This document shows positions 26,049-34,992 of a stretch of 64,000 bases of DNA, piece by piece. The stretch is from the NCBI RefSeq assembly GCF_019636135.1, contig NZ_JAHBYD010000017.1, positions 1-64,000 on the forward strand. The letters run 5' to 3'. This stretch comes from Phenylobacterium sp. (GTDB taxonomy: Bacteria > Pseudomonadota > Alphaproteobacteria > Caulobacterales > Caulobacteraceae). Below the pieces are notes generated by a model that saw nothing but the letters and a program-made list of their open reading frames with translations, searched no databases and had not been told where the DNA came from. The position numbers were made by a program, and so were the translations under genes. Numbering within the stretch: the stretch's first letter is position 1; each line of letters starts with the position of its first letter.

Positions 26049-26918
26049 CTAGAATCGTGGGCTCCAGCGCGCCAAGACGTCGTCTTCCTCTTCGTCCTCG
26101 TCGTCGGTCGGGCCGTCGGCCAAGAGCAGCATGGTCACCGCGTGCCCGTTTGCCTGCCGAAGGACCTGTTCAAGGACACGGGGCGACGGACGCCCCCACT
26201 CATGCTGAAGCCAGATCGTCCCATCCATCTCGATCCAGTCGGACGGAGCCGCAGTGCCGGCGTTCGGCCTGACCTTTGTGACGCAGTCTGAGGGAAGGCG
26301 ACTTTTTCGCTCCACGGCCAAACGCGGGAAACTCACATGCGAACGGGCGTACCGGACCACGCCGTCGTAGGAGAAGACGACAGCGCATGGGGTCGAGGTC
26401 AGCTCGACAAACCGGTTCGCGGCCGCTTCCAAGCTGACGTCGTAGGACCTTGCCAGCTTGCGGAGATGGCCGACCTCCGGGAGGCCAAGTCGGTCCGCGT
26501 CGCGCTCAAACCAGGGCTTCGGCATGAGAATGCCCGCCGCGAAACGATTTGCTTCGGCCTCCCGCCGTTGCGCGGGTGTCGAGAACCCGCGCTCGCTAAG
26601 ATGCGCTTGGGTGCACCGCTGGTTCCCGACGTGGGTGGGGATCAGGAAATGTCCCAACTCATGACCGATGGTGAAGCGCCGACGGCCGCCGGGCACGCCC
26701 GGCCTGCAGAGAATTATGCCTTGGCTCTTGTCAGGATCGGTCAGCAAGGCCCCCTCGAAGGAGGTCGTGTCCAGATCCCTGATCTCAAGAATATTCACGG
26801 CCACCGCGAGCGCCTCGATCGGAACAGGCGGCGTCCAGTCAGGGTGATGCCTCAGGATCGTCTGGATCAGCCGCTCGGGAGAGCCGCAGTCCGCCAAATC
26901 CATGAGGAGCTCGCTCAC
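26049..26918 (-). CDS. ImmA/IrrE-family metallopeptidase
   Basis: 289 residues from a GTG at 26918 that overlaps the XRE stop by 4 bases (GTGA). The zinc site is FTIGHELGHFL with His86-Glu87-x-x-His90; AQRREAEANRFAAGILMP supplies the third ligand region. ImmA-type proteases cleave a cognate XRE repressor to derepress mobile-element genes, and some such pairs act as toxin-antitoxin or phage-sensing modules. The pair converges with the SIR2-HerA operon, 27 bases from the herA stop. The C-terminus has an acidic run (DDEDEEEDD). Confidence 0.85.
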   Translation of the reverse strand: MSELLMDLADCGSPERLIQTILRHHPDWTPPVPIEALAVAVNILEIRDLDTTSFEGALLTDPDKSQGIILCRPGVPGGRRRFTIGHELGHFLIPTHVGNQRCTQAHLSERGFSTPAQRREAEANRFAAGILMPKPWFERDADRLGLPEVGHLRKLARSYDVSLEAAANRFVELTSTPCAVVFSYDGVVRYARSHVSFPRLAVERKSRLPSDCVTKVRPNAGTAAPSDWIEMDGTIWLQHEWGRPSPRVLEQVLRQANGHAVTMLLLADGPTDDEDEEEDDVLARWSPRF

Positions 26919-27226
26919 GACTTCTTCAACGCCTCGGCCATGGCGCGAACGGCCGCCCAAGCCTTGTCGTCCAGCTTGCCGTCAAACTCCCGATAGAACT
27001 GGAGGGCCGGTGCCTCTTCCGAAGGCTCGCTCTCGTCCGACAGGAACGCCACCGTCACCTTGTAATGGTCCGCGAGCCCCCGGAGCAGGTCTAGGCTCGG
27101 ATTGGTGCTGTCGCCGCGTTCGAGTTGCCAGATGTGAGCCTTGGATACGCCGACGCCGTCGGCGACCTGCTGAAGCGATTGCCCGCTTTTGACTCGCAGG
27201 TCCTTGAGCTTGGTGGCCAAAGACAT
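26915..27226 (-). CDS. XRE-family transcriptional regulator paired with ImmA/IrrE
   Basis: 103 residues. The HTH is LKDLRVKSGQSLQQVADGVGVSKAHIWQLERG (about residues 7-38), followed by NPSLDLLRGLADHYKVTVAFL, the usual Cro/C1 layout, and a C-terminal helical tail. It is upstream of and overlaps immA. It is divergent from a strongly promoted small gene at 27350, and two copies of ATCATACGC flank that promoter, so it probably represses both directions. Confidence 0.88.
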   Translation of the reverse strand: MSLATKLKDLRVKSGQSLQQVADGVGVSKAHIWQLERGDSTNPSLDLLRGLADHYKVTVAFLSDESEPSEEAPALQFYREFDGKLDDKAWAAVRAMAEALKKS

Positions 27227-27255
27227 TCGGTCCCTCGGAAACGCTGTACAGATGA

Positions 27256-27314
27256 ATCATACGCGTCGGAAGACGGGGTTGACAAGCGCCACCGCCGTAA
27301 ACTATATCATACGC
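27256..27314 (+). promoter_or_regulatory. Promoter with paired ATCATACGC operator candidates
   Basis: -35 TTGACA (27279-27284) and -10 TATATC (27303-27308), 18 bases apart. The 9-base direct repeat ATCATACGC lies at 27256-27264 and 27306-27314, the second on the -10. Probably the XRE operator controlling the rightward small gene and the xre-immA pair. Confidence 0.6.
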
Positions 27315-27349
27315 CACGTTCATCGAGAGCGAGAAAGGAGGTGAAGGAA

Positions 27350-27571
27350 ATGGGCAAGAACCAACACGTCGTTCCCCACGCCAATGGCTGGGCCGTCCGT
27401 GGCGCGGGCAATGCGCGCGCAACCACGGTGCATCCGACGCAGGCCGAAGCGATCTCTCAGGCCCGAGGAATCGCTCAAAATCAGCAGAGCGAACTGCTGA
27501 TCCACGGTCGCAACGGTCAGATCCGCGAGCGCGACAGCTTCGGAAACGATCCCTACCCGCCGAAAGGCTGA
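27350..27571 (+). CDS. DUF2188 small protein
   Basis: 73 residues; start set by AAAGGAGG with good spacing before the ATG at 27350. The sequence NQHVVPHANGWAVRGAGN followed by ATTVHPTQAEAISQARGIAQNQ and LLIHGRNGQIRERDSFGNDP is the DUF2188 pattern: a small two-layer fold with V-x-P...G-W at the front and I-H-x-x-x-G at the end. Function unknown; such proteins are frequent on plasmids and prophages. It has a strong promoter and a strong terminator of its own, so it is a monocistronic, highly expressible gene next to the XRE/ImmA pair. Confidence 0.85.
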   Translation: MGKNQHVVPHANGWAVRGAGNARATTVHPTQAEAISQARGIAQNQQSELLIHGRNGQIRERDSFGNDPYPPKG

Positions 27572-27577
27572 ACCTCG

Positions 27578-27607
27578 AAAGGCCGCGTCATCCGTGACGC
27601 GGCCTTT
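27578..27607 (+). terminator. Strong terminator hairpin
   Basis: A perfect 13-bp stem AAAGGCCGCGTCA (27578-27590)-TCCG-TGACGCGGCCTTT (27595-27607), 7 bases after the DUF2188 stop. The A/T ends make it work in both directions. Confidence 0.9.
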
Positions 27608-27626
27608 CGGTCATCAGGAGGTATCC

Positions 27627-27887
27627 ATGCGCTTTGAAGGCGCCATCGTTCGCGAACAGGGGATCGTCTTCGCCATCGTCGTGGTGAAGCGGCACATCCT
27701 CGACAACAACGCAGAAGCCAACCGGGTAGCGCGCAGCTTCCAACCGGCCTTCCCCGGCATGCCCGTGGTGCTGATGGCTCAGAACCATCGGGGCGCAGCC
27801 ACCTATTTCGGGCGGCCCGACATCGCGCGTTTTCTGGCCCGCGTCCCCCTCAGCGCCATTCCCTGGCGCGAGTACACCCTGAACTGA
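27627..27887 (+). CDS. Small conserved-looking protein of unknown function
   Basis: 86 residues with CAGGAGG 6 bases before the ATG at 27627. Begins MRFEGAIVREQGIVFAIVVVKRHILDN and includes FPGMPVVLMAQNHRGAATYFGRPDIARFL, which reads like a compact alpha/beta domain. I do not recognise a family with certainty. It is followed 7 bases later by the next small gene, suggesting a two-gene unit. Confidence 0.7.
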   Translation: MRFEGAIVREQGIVFAIVVVKRHILDNNAEANRVARSFQPAFPGMPVVLMAQNHRGAATYFGRPDIARFLARVPLSAIPWREYTLN

Positions 27888-27894
27888 GGTCTCC

Positions 27895-28065
27895 ATGATC
27901 AAGCCCCGTCGAATCCGCCCGCCCCGTCCGCCCAAGCCCGTCGATCGTCTGCAGAACATGCGGACGATCCGCCCCTTGGGGAAAACCAAATGGGTCCGCG
28001 CCCACTGGCGCTGGGACTACGATCGTCACGCCTGGGAGTGGGTGCTCGGGCACTGGTCGAAGTAG
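27895..28065 (+). CDS. Basic Trp-rich 56-residue protein
   Basis: 56 residues: an Arg/Pro-rich start (IKPRRIRPPRPPKPVDR) then KWVRAHWRWDYDRHAWEWVLGHW, with six tryptophans. The start is 7 bases after the preceding stop. The composition is non-random and codon use matches neighbours. Unknown function; nucleic acid binding or a protein-interaction patch is conceivable from charge and Trp content. Confidence 0.6.
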   Translation: MIKPRRIRPPRPPKPVDRLQNMRTIRPLGKTKWVRAHWRWDYDRHAWEWVLGHWSK

Positions 28066-28126
28066 GGCGTGAGCCCGTCCGCATGCCGCCGAAGCGGGAT
28101 GCGCGACCGTCAACGGAGACGCGGAA

Positions 28127-28603
28127 ATGGACGGCCACAACTTCGAGAGACTGAAGGCCCACATCCTGCCGCTGTCGCTCTCCCACGATTTCGACGTCGC
28201 CCGGCGAGAGTGGGGGCTCGTCGCGGTGGAGATTAGCGACGAGTGGGACCAGTGTCCGTGCGGCCAAGACATCAAGGAGCATTGTTATATCCGCAATCGG
28301 ATGACCGGCCGCGAGACCTATGTCGGCAACGTCTGTATCAACCGCTTCATCCAGATCGACACCGGCAATCTGTTCGACGGCCTGAAGCGGATCGCAAAGG
28401 ATCCGACGGCCAATGCGAACAACGATCTGATCGAGCATGCGATGCGCATGGGATATCTTTACGGCGAGAAAGAATACACCTTCCTCAAACAGACCGTGCG
28501 CAAGCGTATTCTGTCGGAGAAGCAGCTGGCCTGGAAAGTGAAGATCAACCGACGCATCGTCGCCCAGACCGTCGTCGTAAAACGCACAGCCCGGTCAAGC
28601 TAG
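28127..28603 (+). CDS. Unknown protein with four-cysteine zinc-ribbon-like motif
   Basis: 158 residues with GGAGA 8-9 bases before the ATG. The central part has CPCGQDIKEHCYIRNRMTG followed by YVGNVCINRFI, that is CxC...C...C with an intervening His, which fits a treble-clef or zinc-ribbon fold. A basic helical C-terminus follows (KQTVRKRILSEKQLAWKVKINRR). I do not recognise a named family; similar small Cys-rich proteins occur on phages and plasmids. Stands alone between short intergenic stretches. Confidence 0.65.
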   Translation: MDGHNFERLKAHILPLSLSHDFDVARREWGLVAVEISDEWDQCPCGQDIKEHCYIRNRMTGRETYVGNVCINRFIQIDTGNLFDGLKRIAKDPTANANNDLIEHAMRMGYLYGEKEYTFLKQTVRKRILSEKQLAWKVKINRRIVAQTVVVKRTARSS

Positions 28604-28695
28604 CGTCTTGGACACGCCACCGCTTCCGCTTCTGGCGCGTTCAGGAATACGGTGGCTGTTGTGGGTTGCGCATACCCGCGTGGCGCAGTTTGCCC

Positions 28696-29904
28696 CTACT
28701 CAGCCGCGATCATCGCCGGTGCGCCGTCATCCCAAGCAAGAACGGGCTCTATCAAACTGCGGGCCAGGTGGGTGACGACGGGGGCGACGACGCCGTCACC
28801 GGCGACGTGGTAGGCGTCGTTGTAGCGGGCCGGCAGGACGTAATCGTCGTCCAACCCCATCAGCCGGGCGGCTTCGCGGCCGGACAGCAGTCGTGAACGG
28901 ACCCGGTCGCCTTCGACCACCAAGATGATCTGGCGGGAGCTGCCGCCGGCAGGGGTGCGCAGGCAGCCGGCCACCTCGTCGAAGCGCACCTCGGCGCGCT
29001 GGACCTTGCGGCCTTGGGCATCCGGACGGGTGCGGCGGTAAACCCCCCCCACCACGCGCCGGCCCTGAGTCTGAGCGGTCTTCACCTTGGCGCGGTTGAG
29101 CGGGCTCATCATGGCCAGCAGCTTCCGCGTCTCGGCGGGTGTGTGCCAGGACACGTCGGCCGGTTCTTCTTCGATCTGGTCGGAGAAGAGCGGCGGGGCT
29201 TCCGTAGGAACGGGCAAGGCCCACCAAACATGGTGCTGGCGCACCGCTTCGGGCAGGCCGTCGACGGCGGCTTGCAACCGGGCCGGCGTCCAGGCCGCCT
29301 CGGGCGTCTGGCTGATGGTGCCGTCGGGCAGGGCGACGGTCTCGTCGACAGCGACGATGAACAGGCGCGGACGCGATTGGGCGACGAACCGGCGTGCGTC
29401 GATGACCATGGCACCGAACCGGTAGCCGGCCTCGGTGATGGCCTCGCAGATAGCGGCGAAGTCCCGGCCCTGGTTGGAGGTCAGGGCACCATAGACGTTC
29501 TCCAGGATCAGGGTGCGCGGCGCGCGACCCTCGGCCTTGAGCGCCGTGATCAGCGACCAGAACGGCCAGAACGAGCCCGAGCGGGTGTGTTCGTTGTCGT
29601 TGCGCGCGCCCAGGCCCTTGTTGAGCCCGGCCAGGGACAGGTCCTGACAGGGGAAGGAGCCCCAGACGAGATCGGCGCGGCCGGGCAGCTGGGTCGGTTT
29701 GACCTTGGCGACGTCGCCGCAGACCAGGTGGTCGTCACCCCAGTTGGCGGCGTAGATCGCCGCCTTCATCGGGTCGAAATCGTTGGCGAAATCGCAGCGC
29801 CAGCCCTTGAGGCCGGCTCGCGCCATGCCGCCGCCGGCGAAGAACTCGAAGAAGACGCGCTGCGCGCCTTGCGATCCGGGCGCAGGGAACGGGCTGACGG
29901 TCAT
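28696..29904 (-). CDS. C5-cytosine DNA methyltransferase
   Basis: 402 residues; GGAGGG lies about 7 bases before the ATG at 29904. Motif I FFEFFAGGGMARAG (residues 18-31), motif IV FPCQDLSLAG with catalytic Cys86, motif VI ENV (135-137) and motif VIII QSRPR (176-180) are all present, then a target recognition region (about 190-340) and motif X near the C-terminus. It methylates cytosine C5 in a specific but unknown site. It is divergent from an operon ending in a DUF4928 gene, a family found beside such methyltransferases, so the set is probably a type II restriction-modification system. A perfect GTTC-N7-GTTC box lies 37 bases upstream. Confidence 0.92.
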   Translation of the reverse strand: MTVSPFPAPGSQGAQRVFFEFFAGGGMARAGLKGWRCDFANDFDPMKAAIYAANWGDDHLVCGDVAKVKPTQLPGRADLVWGSFPCQDLSLAGLNKGLGARNDNEHTRSGSFWPFWSLITALKAEGRAPRTLILENVYGALTSNQGRDFAAICEAITEAGYRFGAMVIDARRFVAQSRPRLFIVAVDETVALPDGTISQTPEAAWTPARLQAAVDGLPEAVRQHHVWWALPVPTEAPPLFSDQIEEEPADVSWHTPAETRKLLAMMSPLNRAKVKTAQTQGRRVVGGVYRRTRPDAQGRKVQRAEVRFDEVAGCLRTPAGGSSRQIILVVEGDRVRSRLLSGREAARLMGLDDDYVLPARYNDAYHVAGDGVVAPVVTHLARSLIEPVLAWDDGAPAMIAAE

Positions 29905-29940
29905 GGCTCACCCTCCGAATCGGCGCACATCTTCTTTCTA

Positions 29941-29955
29941 GTTCCACTTATGTTC
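29941..29955. promoter_or_regulatory. LexA-type SOS box upstream of the C5 methyltransferase
   Basis: GTTC (29941-29944), seven bases, GTTC (29952-29955): the alphaproteobacterial SOS box, in the same orientation to the downstream minus-strand gene as the boxes of imuA and dnaE2 in this window. It lies in the divergent promoter region between the methyltransferase and the 30020 operon. Confidence 0.6.
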
Positions 29956-30019
29956 CGTTAACGTCAATGCTGAAAAAGGCGAATCGGTGGACAAGGTTGC
30001 ACGCTAGGCGAGCGCTGGA

Positions 30020-30598
30020 ATGAAGACCTTCGACCTTGAGACGCCCGCCGCGCCCGATCCGGGGCGGCTCCGATGGCCCCGGCGCTGGGAAGTGTCGGGC
30101 GACGAGGCCGCGCCGGCGGGCAATCAGCATTATCAGGACCTCACCGCCGCCAGCTGGGCGGACGTCTTCCGCGTGCTGGAGGTGGAGGCGGCCCTGGTGC
30201 GCCGGCTCGAAGACGCCCTCGACCCCAGCGGCGAGGCAAGCCGGGTCGAGGCCGAGCTGGACGGCCAGCGCGACGATGATGACGAAACCCCGTTGCGGGG
30301 GCTCGACCTGGGCGTCGCCTCTGCCGTGCTGGTCCTGGCCGCCGCCGGCGCGGTTCCCGTCGCCAGCTGCAACGGCGGCGCGTTTGGCGGAGTCCATATG
30401 GGCGCCAACCCCTATGTGGCCTGCTACATCCGTCCGAGGCGGTTCCTGACGGTGTCCGGATGGGCGGTCCGCGCCGGGCTTCTGCAAATCGTGACCGAGG
30501 ATGGTGTTCTGGTGCTTCACGCCCGTCAGGTGAAAGACTTCCTCCGCTTTGCGGAACTGGCCCTGACCGATCAGGCCCTGCCGGTAGATCGCGCATGA
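30020..30598 (+). CDS. Unknown protein of the restriction-modification locus
   Basis: 192 residues. The C-terminal half reads LDLGVASAVLVLAAAGAVPVASCNGGAFGGVHMGANPYVACYIRP...LLQIVTEDGVLVLHARQVKDFLRFAELAL, a compact domain with a Cys-Asn-Gly-Gly motif and a His. No family recognised. It overlaps the DUF4928 gene by ATGA, so the two are coupled. It is divergent from the methyltransferase. It may be a regulatory or accessory subunit of the restriction system; this is inference from position only. Confidence 0.65.
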   Translation: MKTFDLETPAAPDPGRLRWPRRWEVSGDEAAPAGNQHYQDLTAASWADVFRVLEVEAALVRRLEDALDPSGEASRVEAELDGQRDDDDETPLRGLDLGVASAVLVLAAAGAVPVASCNGGAFGGVHMGANPYVACYIRPRRFLTVSGWAVRAGLLQIVTEDGVLVLHARQVKDFLRFAELALTDQALPVDRA

Positions 30599-31557
30599 TC
30601 GATGATGAGTTGACGCCTTCGGCCCTGAGCGCTGAGGCCCAAGCAGACCTGGAGGCGTTGGTCGATGGCGGCCGTTTCGCCACGACCGGGCCGCTGGCGA
30701 TCGCCCTGGTCGTGGTGGATCGCGCCAGGGGGCGGGGCCTGCCGCTGGACCCGGTCGACTTTAGGGCCGCCAACAGCGCCCAGGTCGCCGGAGCCGGCGG
30801 GGCGGCGGCCAACCGGATCCTCAGGCGTCATGGCGTCAACAACAGCCTGGGCAGCGAGGGCGGGCGGACGAGCCGCGGCAGTATCGACCGGATGGAGGAG
30901 CTGGTCGCCCTGCTCAACCGTCGTCACGCGGCGGGGGATCTCGATCTCGATGCGGTGGAAGCCTTCTGGGTGCAAAAGGCGCGGGACTATTTCAACACCA
31001 CCCCGATCGCGTTCCGGGCCGATCCGGCCTTGAGCCTGCGGATGGCCTTGCGCGAGCTGCTTGCCCAAGCCGAGCTACGGCAGAAGTCCATGGGCGGGGT
31101 CATGATCGTCGGCGCGGTCATGCAGCACATCGTGGGCGCGGCCCTGGAGCTGTCGCTGGGGGAGGGGCGCGTGGCCCATCACGGCTCCAACCAGAATGAC
31201 GCCAAGGGCAGGGGCGGAGATTTCGAGCTCGGAGACGCGGTGCTGCATGTCACCAATGCCCCCACCGCCCAGCTGATCGGCAAATGTCGCGCGAACCTGG
31301 ATGCCGGGACGCGGCCCGTCATCATCACCAATCCCAAGCCCTTGATCGCGGCGGAGGTTCTCGCGGACGCAGAAGGGCTTGGCAGTCGGATCGAGTTTGT
31401 GGACTTCGAACAGTTCGTTTGCGTGCAACTTTACAGCCTCGGTGGCTTCAAAGCTTTAGATGTTCGAGGCCAGCTAACGCGGCTGATCGAGATCTACAAC
31501 GCGATCATCGATCAGGTTGAGCCCAGTCCCAGCCTTCGTGTCGCGCTGGGCGGGTGA
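30595..31557 (+). CDS. DUF4928 family protein, putative restriction endonuclease
   Basis: 320 residues. The N-terminal part is helical (LSAEAQADLEALVDGGRF, then GGAAANRILRRHGVNNSLGSEGGRTSRGS). The C-terminal half has GAALELSLGEGRVAHHGSNQNDAKGRGGDFELGDAVLHV, which resembles a PD-(D/E)xK nuclease core (E in the first helix, then GDF and a following acidic/hydrophobic strand), and HVTNAPTAQLIGKCRANL. DUF4928 proteins are found with C5 methyltransferases and are regarded as likely restriction enzymes. It is cotranscribed with the 192-residue protein. Assignment as the nuclease is from context and recalled family association. Confidence 0.75.
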   Translation: MIDDELTPSALSAEAQADLEALVDGGRFATTGPLAIALVVVDRARGRGLPLDPVDFRAANSAQVAGAGGAAANRILRRHGVNNSLGSEGGRTSRGSIDRMEELVALLNRRHAAGDLDLDAVEAFWVQKARDYFNTTPIAFRADPALSLRMALRELLAQAELRQKSMGGVMIVGAVMQHIVGAALELSLGEGRVAHHGSNQNDAKGRGGDFELGDAVLHVTNAPTAQLIGKCRANLDAGTRPVIITNPKPLIAAEVLADAEGLGSRIEFVDFEQFVCVQLYSLGGFKALDVRGQLTRLIEIYNAIIDQVEPSPSLRVALGG

Positions 31558-31684
31558 TAAAACCCACACGCCTCACCCTTTGGCCTGATGGTTCAACCCA
31601 ATCGGCGTCGGGCAATTCGGCCACAGCCAAATTGCGATCAGAATGTCCGCTGGGGGCGCTGCAGCCAATGTCCGCAGTTGGCGC

Positions 31685-34600
31685 CTAACGGAAATCCCGC
31701 GTCCGAGGCCGGATGGTGTCGAGGTGGAGGTCGGGGATGTAGATGTCTCGCGCCTTTGGACGGGCTTGGCGAGGGTCTGGCGCGCTGCCGTGATAGACCT
31801 CGTCGCCGCGGCCATGGGGCAGGGGGAAGGTGTCGCCTCGATCGCCGACGGAGGCGAGCAGGTCCGACCCATCATGGAGGTTGGTGGCCACGATGTGGAC
31901 GACCTCGCCTTCGCGTTGCACCTTGCCGTCCACGATGAGCAGGCTTGAGGAGAGGACGACCCGGCGCCGCTGTTCGTAGAGGCTGGGCCAGATCACCAGG
32001 TTGGCGACGCCGGTTTCGTCTTCGATGGTGATGAACATCACGCCCTTGGCCGAGCCGGGCTTCTGACGGACGAGCACTAGGCCGGCGATCCGGGTCAGGC
32101 GCCGATCGCGCATAGCCGTCCCGTCGGCGCACGTCATCACATGCCGGCGCTGGAGTTCATCTCGCAGGAAGGCGAGGGGATGGTCGCGGAGGGTGAGGCC
32201 GAGGTGGGTGTAGTCCTCGACGACCTCGCGACCGGCCGTCATCGGCAGAAGGTCGGGGGCGGGTTCCTGGATTTCCGGAATCCGTTGATGCTCGCGCTCG
32301 GCGGTCGCGGTGAACAGGGGCAGGGGATCGTCGCGCAGCGCCTTGATCTCCCAGAGTGCCTCCCGGCGCTGCAGGCCGAGGCTGGGCAGGAAAGCGTCGG
32401 CCTCGGCCAGACGGGTCAGGGCTGAGACCGGCGCCTGCGCTCGCCGCCAGAGCTCGTCGATCGTCCGGAACGGCAGGTCGGCTCGACCGGAGACGAGCCG
32501 CGCCGCGTCGCCGTTGGCCAGCCCGCGGACCATGCGCAAGCCGAGACGGACTGCAAACCGGCTGTCTCGATCGGTGGGTTCGAGGGTGCAGTCCCAACGG
32601 CTGGCGTTGACGCACGCCGGCCGGATCTCGACGCCGTGTTCGCGGGCGTCCCGCACGATCTGGGCCGGGGCGTAGAAGCCCATCGGCTGGGCGTTCAGCA
32701 GGGCAGCGCAGAAGACGTCCGGGTGATGGCATTTCAGCCACGATGAGGCGTAGGCGATCAGGGCGAAGGAGGCGGCGTGGCTCTCAGGGAATCCGTAGGA
32801 GCCGAAGCCTTCCAGTTGACCGAAGGTTTTCTCGGCGAACTCGGGCGTATAGCCGCGCTCGACCATGCCGGAGACCAGCTTGTCCTTGAAGTGGCTGACG
32901 CCGCCGGTGAACTTGAAGGTCGCCATGGCGCGGCGGAGCTGGTCCGCCTCCGACGGGGTGAAGCCGGCGCATTCGATCGCCACCCGCATCGCCTGTTCTT
33001 GGAACAGGGGGACGCCGAGCGTCTTGCCCAGCACCTTCTTCAGCTCGGGTTTGGGATAGACGACCGGCTCCTTGCCTTCGCGGCGGCGGAGATAGGGATG
33101 GACCATATCGCCCTGGATCGGGCCGGGCCGGACGATCGCCACTTCGACCACCAGGTCGTAGAAGGTGCGCGGCTTGATCCGGGGCAGCATGGCCATCTGC
33201 GCCCGGCTCTCGATCTGGAAGACCCCCAGGGTGTCGGCCTTGCGGATCATCGCATAGGTCTTCGGGTCTTCGGCGGGGATGCTGGCCAGATCGAGATCGA
33301 TCCCCTTGTGCTCGCGCAGCAGGTCGAGGCCGCGGCGCATGCAACTCAGCATGCCGAGCGCCAGCACATCGACCTTCATGAACTTCAGGGCGTCGATGTC
33401 GTCCTTGTCCCATTCGATCACCTGACGATCCTTCATCGCCGCCGGCTCGATGGGCACGAGATCGTCCAACCGGTCGTCGGTCAGAACGAACCCGCCGGGA
33501 TGCTGGCTCAGGTGGCGCGGGAAGCCGATCAGCTGGCGCGACAGGTCCAGCGCCAGCCTTAGACGCCGGTCCTGCAGATTGAGGTTGAGCTCCTCGGCGT
33601 GCCGATCCTCGACCCCCTCTGACGAATAGCTCCAGACCTGGGACGACAGGGTCTTGATCAGGTCTTCGGTCAGGCCCAGCGCCTTGCCCACATCGCGCAG
33701 GGCGCCGCGCGAGCGGTAGCGGATGACGGTGGCGCACAGGGCGGACCGGTCCCGCCCGTAGGTCTCATAGACCCACTGGATGACCTCCTCGCGCCGCTCG
33801 TGCTCGAAGTCGACGTCGATGTCAGGCGGCTCTTTCCGCTCCTGGCTGACGAAACGCTCGAACAGCAAATCGTTACGGCCCGGGTCGATCGAGGTGATCC
33901 CGAGGACATAGCAGACGGCTGAATTGGCCGCCGACCCTCGTCCTTGGCAAAGGATTTGCCGGCTGCGGGCGAACCGGACGATGGAGTTCACCGTCAGGAA
34001 GTAGGGGGCGTAGCCGAGGCTCTCGATCAGACCAAGCTCGTGCTTGAGCGTCGCGCGGACCTTGCTCGGCACCCCCTCCGGATAGCGTTCTTCGGCGCCC
34101 TCCCAGGTGAGCTGCGTGAGAGCCTGCTGCGGCGTCAGTCCGGGCAGGGCCGCTTCCTTGGGATACTGATAGGCCAGTTCGTCGAGGTTGAACCGGCATC
34201 GGTTCGCGATCTCGACCGTGGCGACGAGCGCGTCCGGATAGCGGGAGAACAGCCGGTGCATTTCCTGGGCCCGCTTGAGGTGGCGGTCGGCGAACCGGCT
34301 GCGGCGGAAGCCCACCTCGTCGATCGTGCAGCCCTCGCGGATGCAGGTGACCACGTCCTGAAGGATGCGCCGGTCGGGGTGATGGAACAGAACGTCGTTG
34401 GTCACGACCGTTCTCACCCCATGGCGTCGGGCCGTCTCGGAAAGCTCATGGAGTCTGAGCTGGTCCCTCGGCCGCCGTCTCAGGGTCAGAGCGAGATGGG
34501 CGTCCGCGCCGAAGGCCGAAACCAGCCGCTCGAGCTGCACGTCGCACCGCCCGTCGGCGCGGTCAGGGACGAGCACGGCGACCAGACCCTCCGCGAAGGC

Positions 34601-34936
34601 GGCGACATCCTCCCAGCCGAGCATGCAACCGCCCTTGCCCGCGCGGCCCTTGCCCAAGGTCAGCAGCCGGCACAGACGCGCGTAGGCCGCGCGGTCCCGG
34701 GGATAGACGAGCAGGACGGTGTCGTCCTCGAGGACCAACTGGCAGCCGACGATCAGCCGCACCCCGGTGACCTTGGCCGCTTCGTGGGCCCGAACGATCC
34801 CGGCGAGGCTGTTGCGGTCGGTGATCGCCAAGGCTTCAAGGCCGCAGACGGCGGCCTGCCCGAACAATTCCTCGCAGGAACTGGCGCCGCGCAAAAAGGA
34901 GAAGTGGGACGCGCAATGGAGCTCGGCGTAGCGCAT
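31685..34936 (-). CDS. dnaE2: Error-prone DNA polymerase DnaE2 (ImuC)
   Basis: 1083 residues from the ATG at 34936, where the protein begins [20 protein letters not shown], the usual DnaE2 N-terminus. PHP domain (about 1-280), polymerase III alpha catalytic core with [15 protein letters not shown] and the late [19 protein letters not shown] region carrying active-site aspartates, helix-hairpin-helix and OB fold ([25 protein letters not shown], about 965-990). With ImuA and ImuB it performs SOS mutagenic lesion bypass. It has its own LexA box 12 bases before the start and follows alkB in the same direction. Confidence 0.95.
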   Translation of the reverse strand: MRYAELHCASHFSFLRGASSCEELFGQAAVCGLEALAITDRNSLAGIVRAHEAAKVTGVRLIVGCQLVLEDDTVLLVYPRDRAAYARLCRLLTLGKGRAGKGGCMLGWEDVAAFAEGLVAVLVPDRADGRCDVQLERLVSAFGADAHLALTLRRRPRDQLRLHELSETARRHGVRTVVTNDVLFHHPDRRILQDVVTCIREGCTIDEVGFRRSRFADRHLKRAQEMHRLFSRYPDALVATVEIANRCRFNLDELAYQYPKEAALPGLTPQQALTQLTWEGAEERYPEGVPSKVRATLKHELGLIESLGYAPYFLTVNSIVRFARSRQILCQGRGSAANSAVCYVLGITSIDPGRNDLLFERFVSQERKEPPDIDVDFEHERREEVIQWVYETYGRDRSALCATVIRYRSRGALRDVGKALGLTEDLIKTLSSQVWSYSSEGVEDRHAEELNLNLQDRRLRLALDLSRQLIGFPRHLSQHPGGFVLTDDRLDDLVPIEPAAMKDRQVIEWDKDDIDALKFMKVDVLALGMLSCMRRGLDLLREHKGIDLDLASIPAEDPKTYAMIRKADTLGVFQIESRAQMAMLPRIKPRTFYDLVVEVAIVRPGPIQGDMVHPYLRRREGKEPVVYPKPELKKVLGKTLGVPLFQEQAMRVAIECAGFTPSEADQLRRAMATFKFTGGVSHFKDKLVSGMVERGYTPEFAEKTFGQLEGFGSYGFPESHAASFALIAYASSWLKCHHPDVFCAALLNAQPMGFYAPAQIVRDAREHGVEIRPACVNASRWDCTLEPTDRDSRFAVRLGLRMVRGLANGDAARLVSGRADLPFRTIDELWRRAQAPVSALTRLAEADAFLPSLGLQRREALWEIKALRDDPLPLFTATAEREHQRIPEIQEPAPDLLPMTAGREVVEDYTHLGLTLRDHPLAFLRDELQRRHVMTCADGTAMRDRRLTRIAGLVLVRQKPGSAKGVMFITIEDETGVANLVIWPSLYEQRRRVVLSSSLLIVDGKVQREGEVVHIVATNLHDGSDLLASVGDRGDTFPLPHGRGDEVYHGSAPDPRQARPKARDIYIPDLHLDTIRPRTRDFR

Positions 34937-34947
34937 CGCGCCGATAT

Positions 34948-34962
34948 GTTCCTTTTTTGTTC
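34948..34962. promoter_or_regulatory. LexA-type SOS box of dnaE2
   Basis: GTTC (34948-34951), CTTTTTT, GTTC (34959-34962): a perfect GTTC-N7-GTTC box, 12 bases upstream of the dnaE2 ATG, inside the 56-base gap between alkB and dnaE2. It would let dnaE2 be induced separately from the imuA promoter. Confidence 0.85.
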
Positions 34963-34992
34963 TTTTGGCGAGTCCGCATGCAAGGGGACGGG

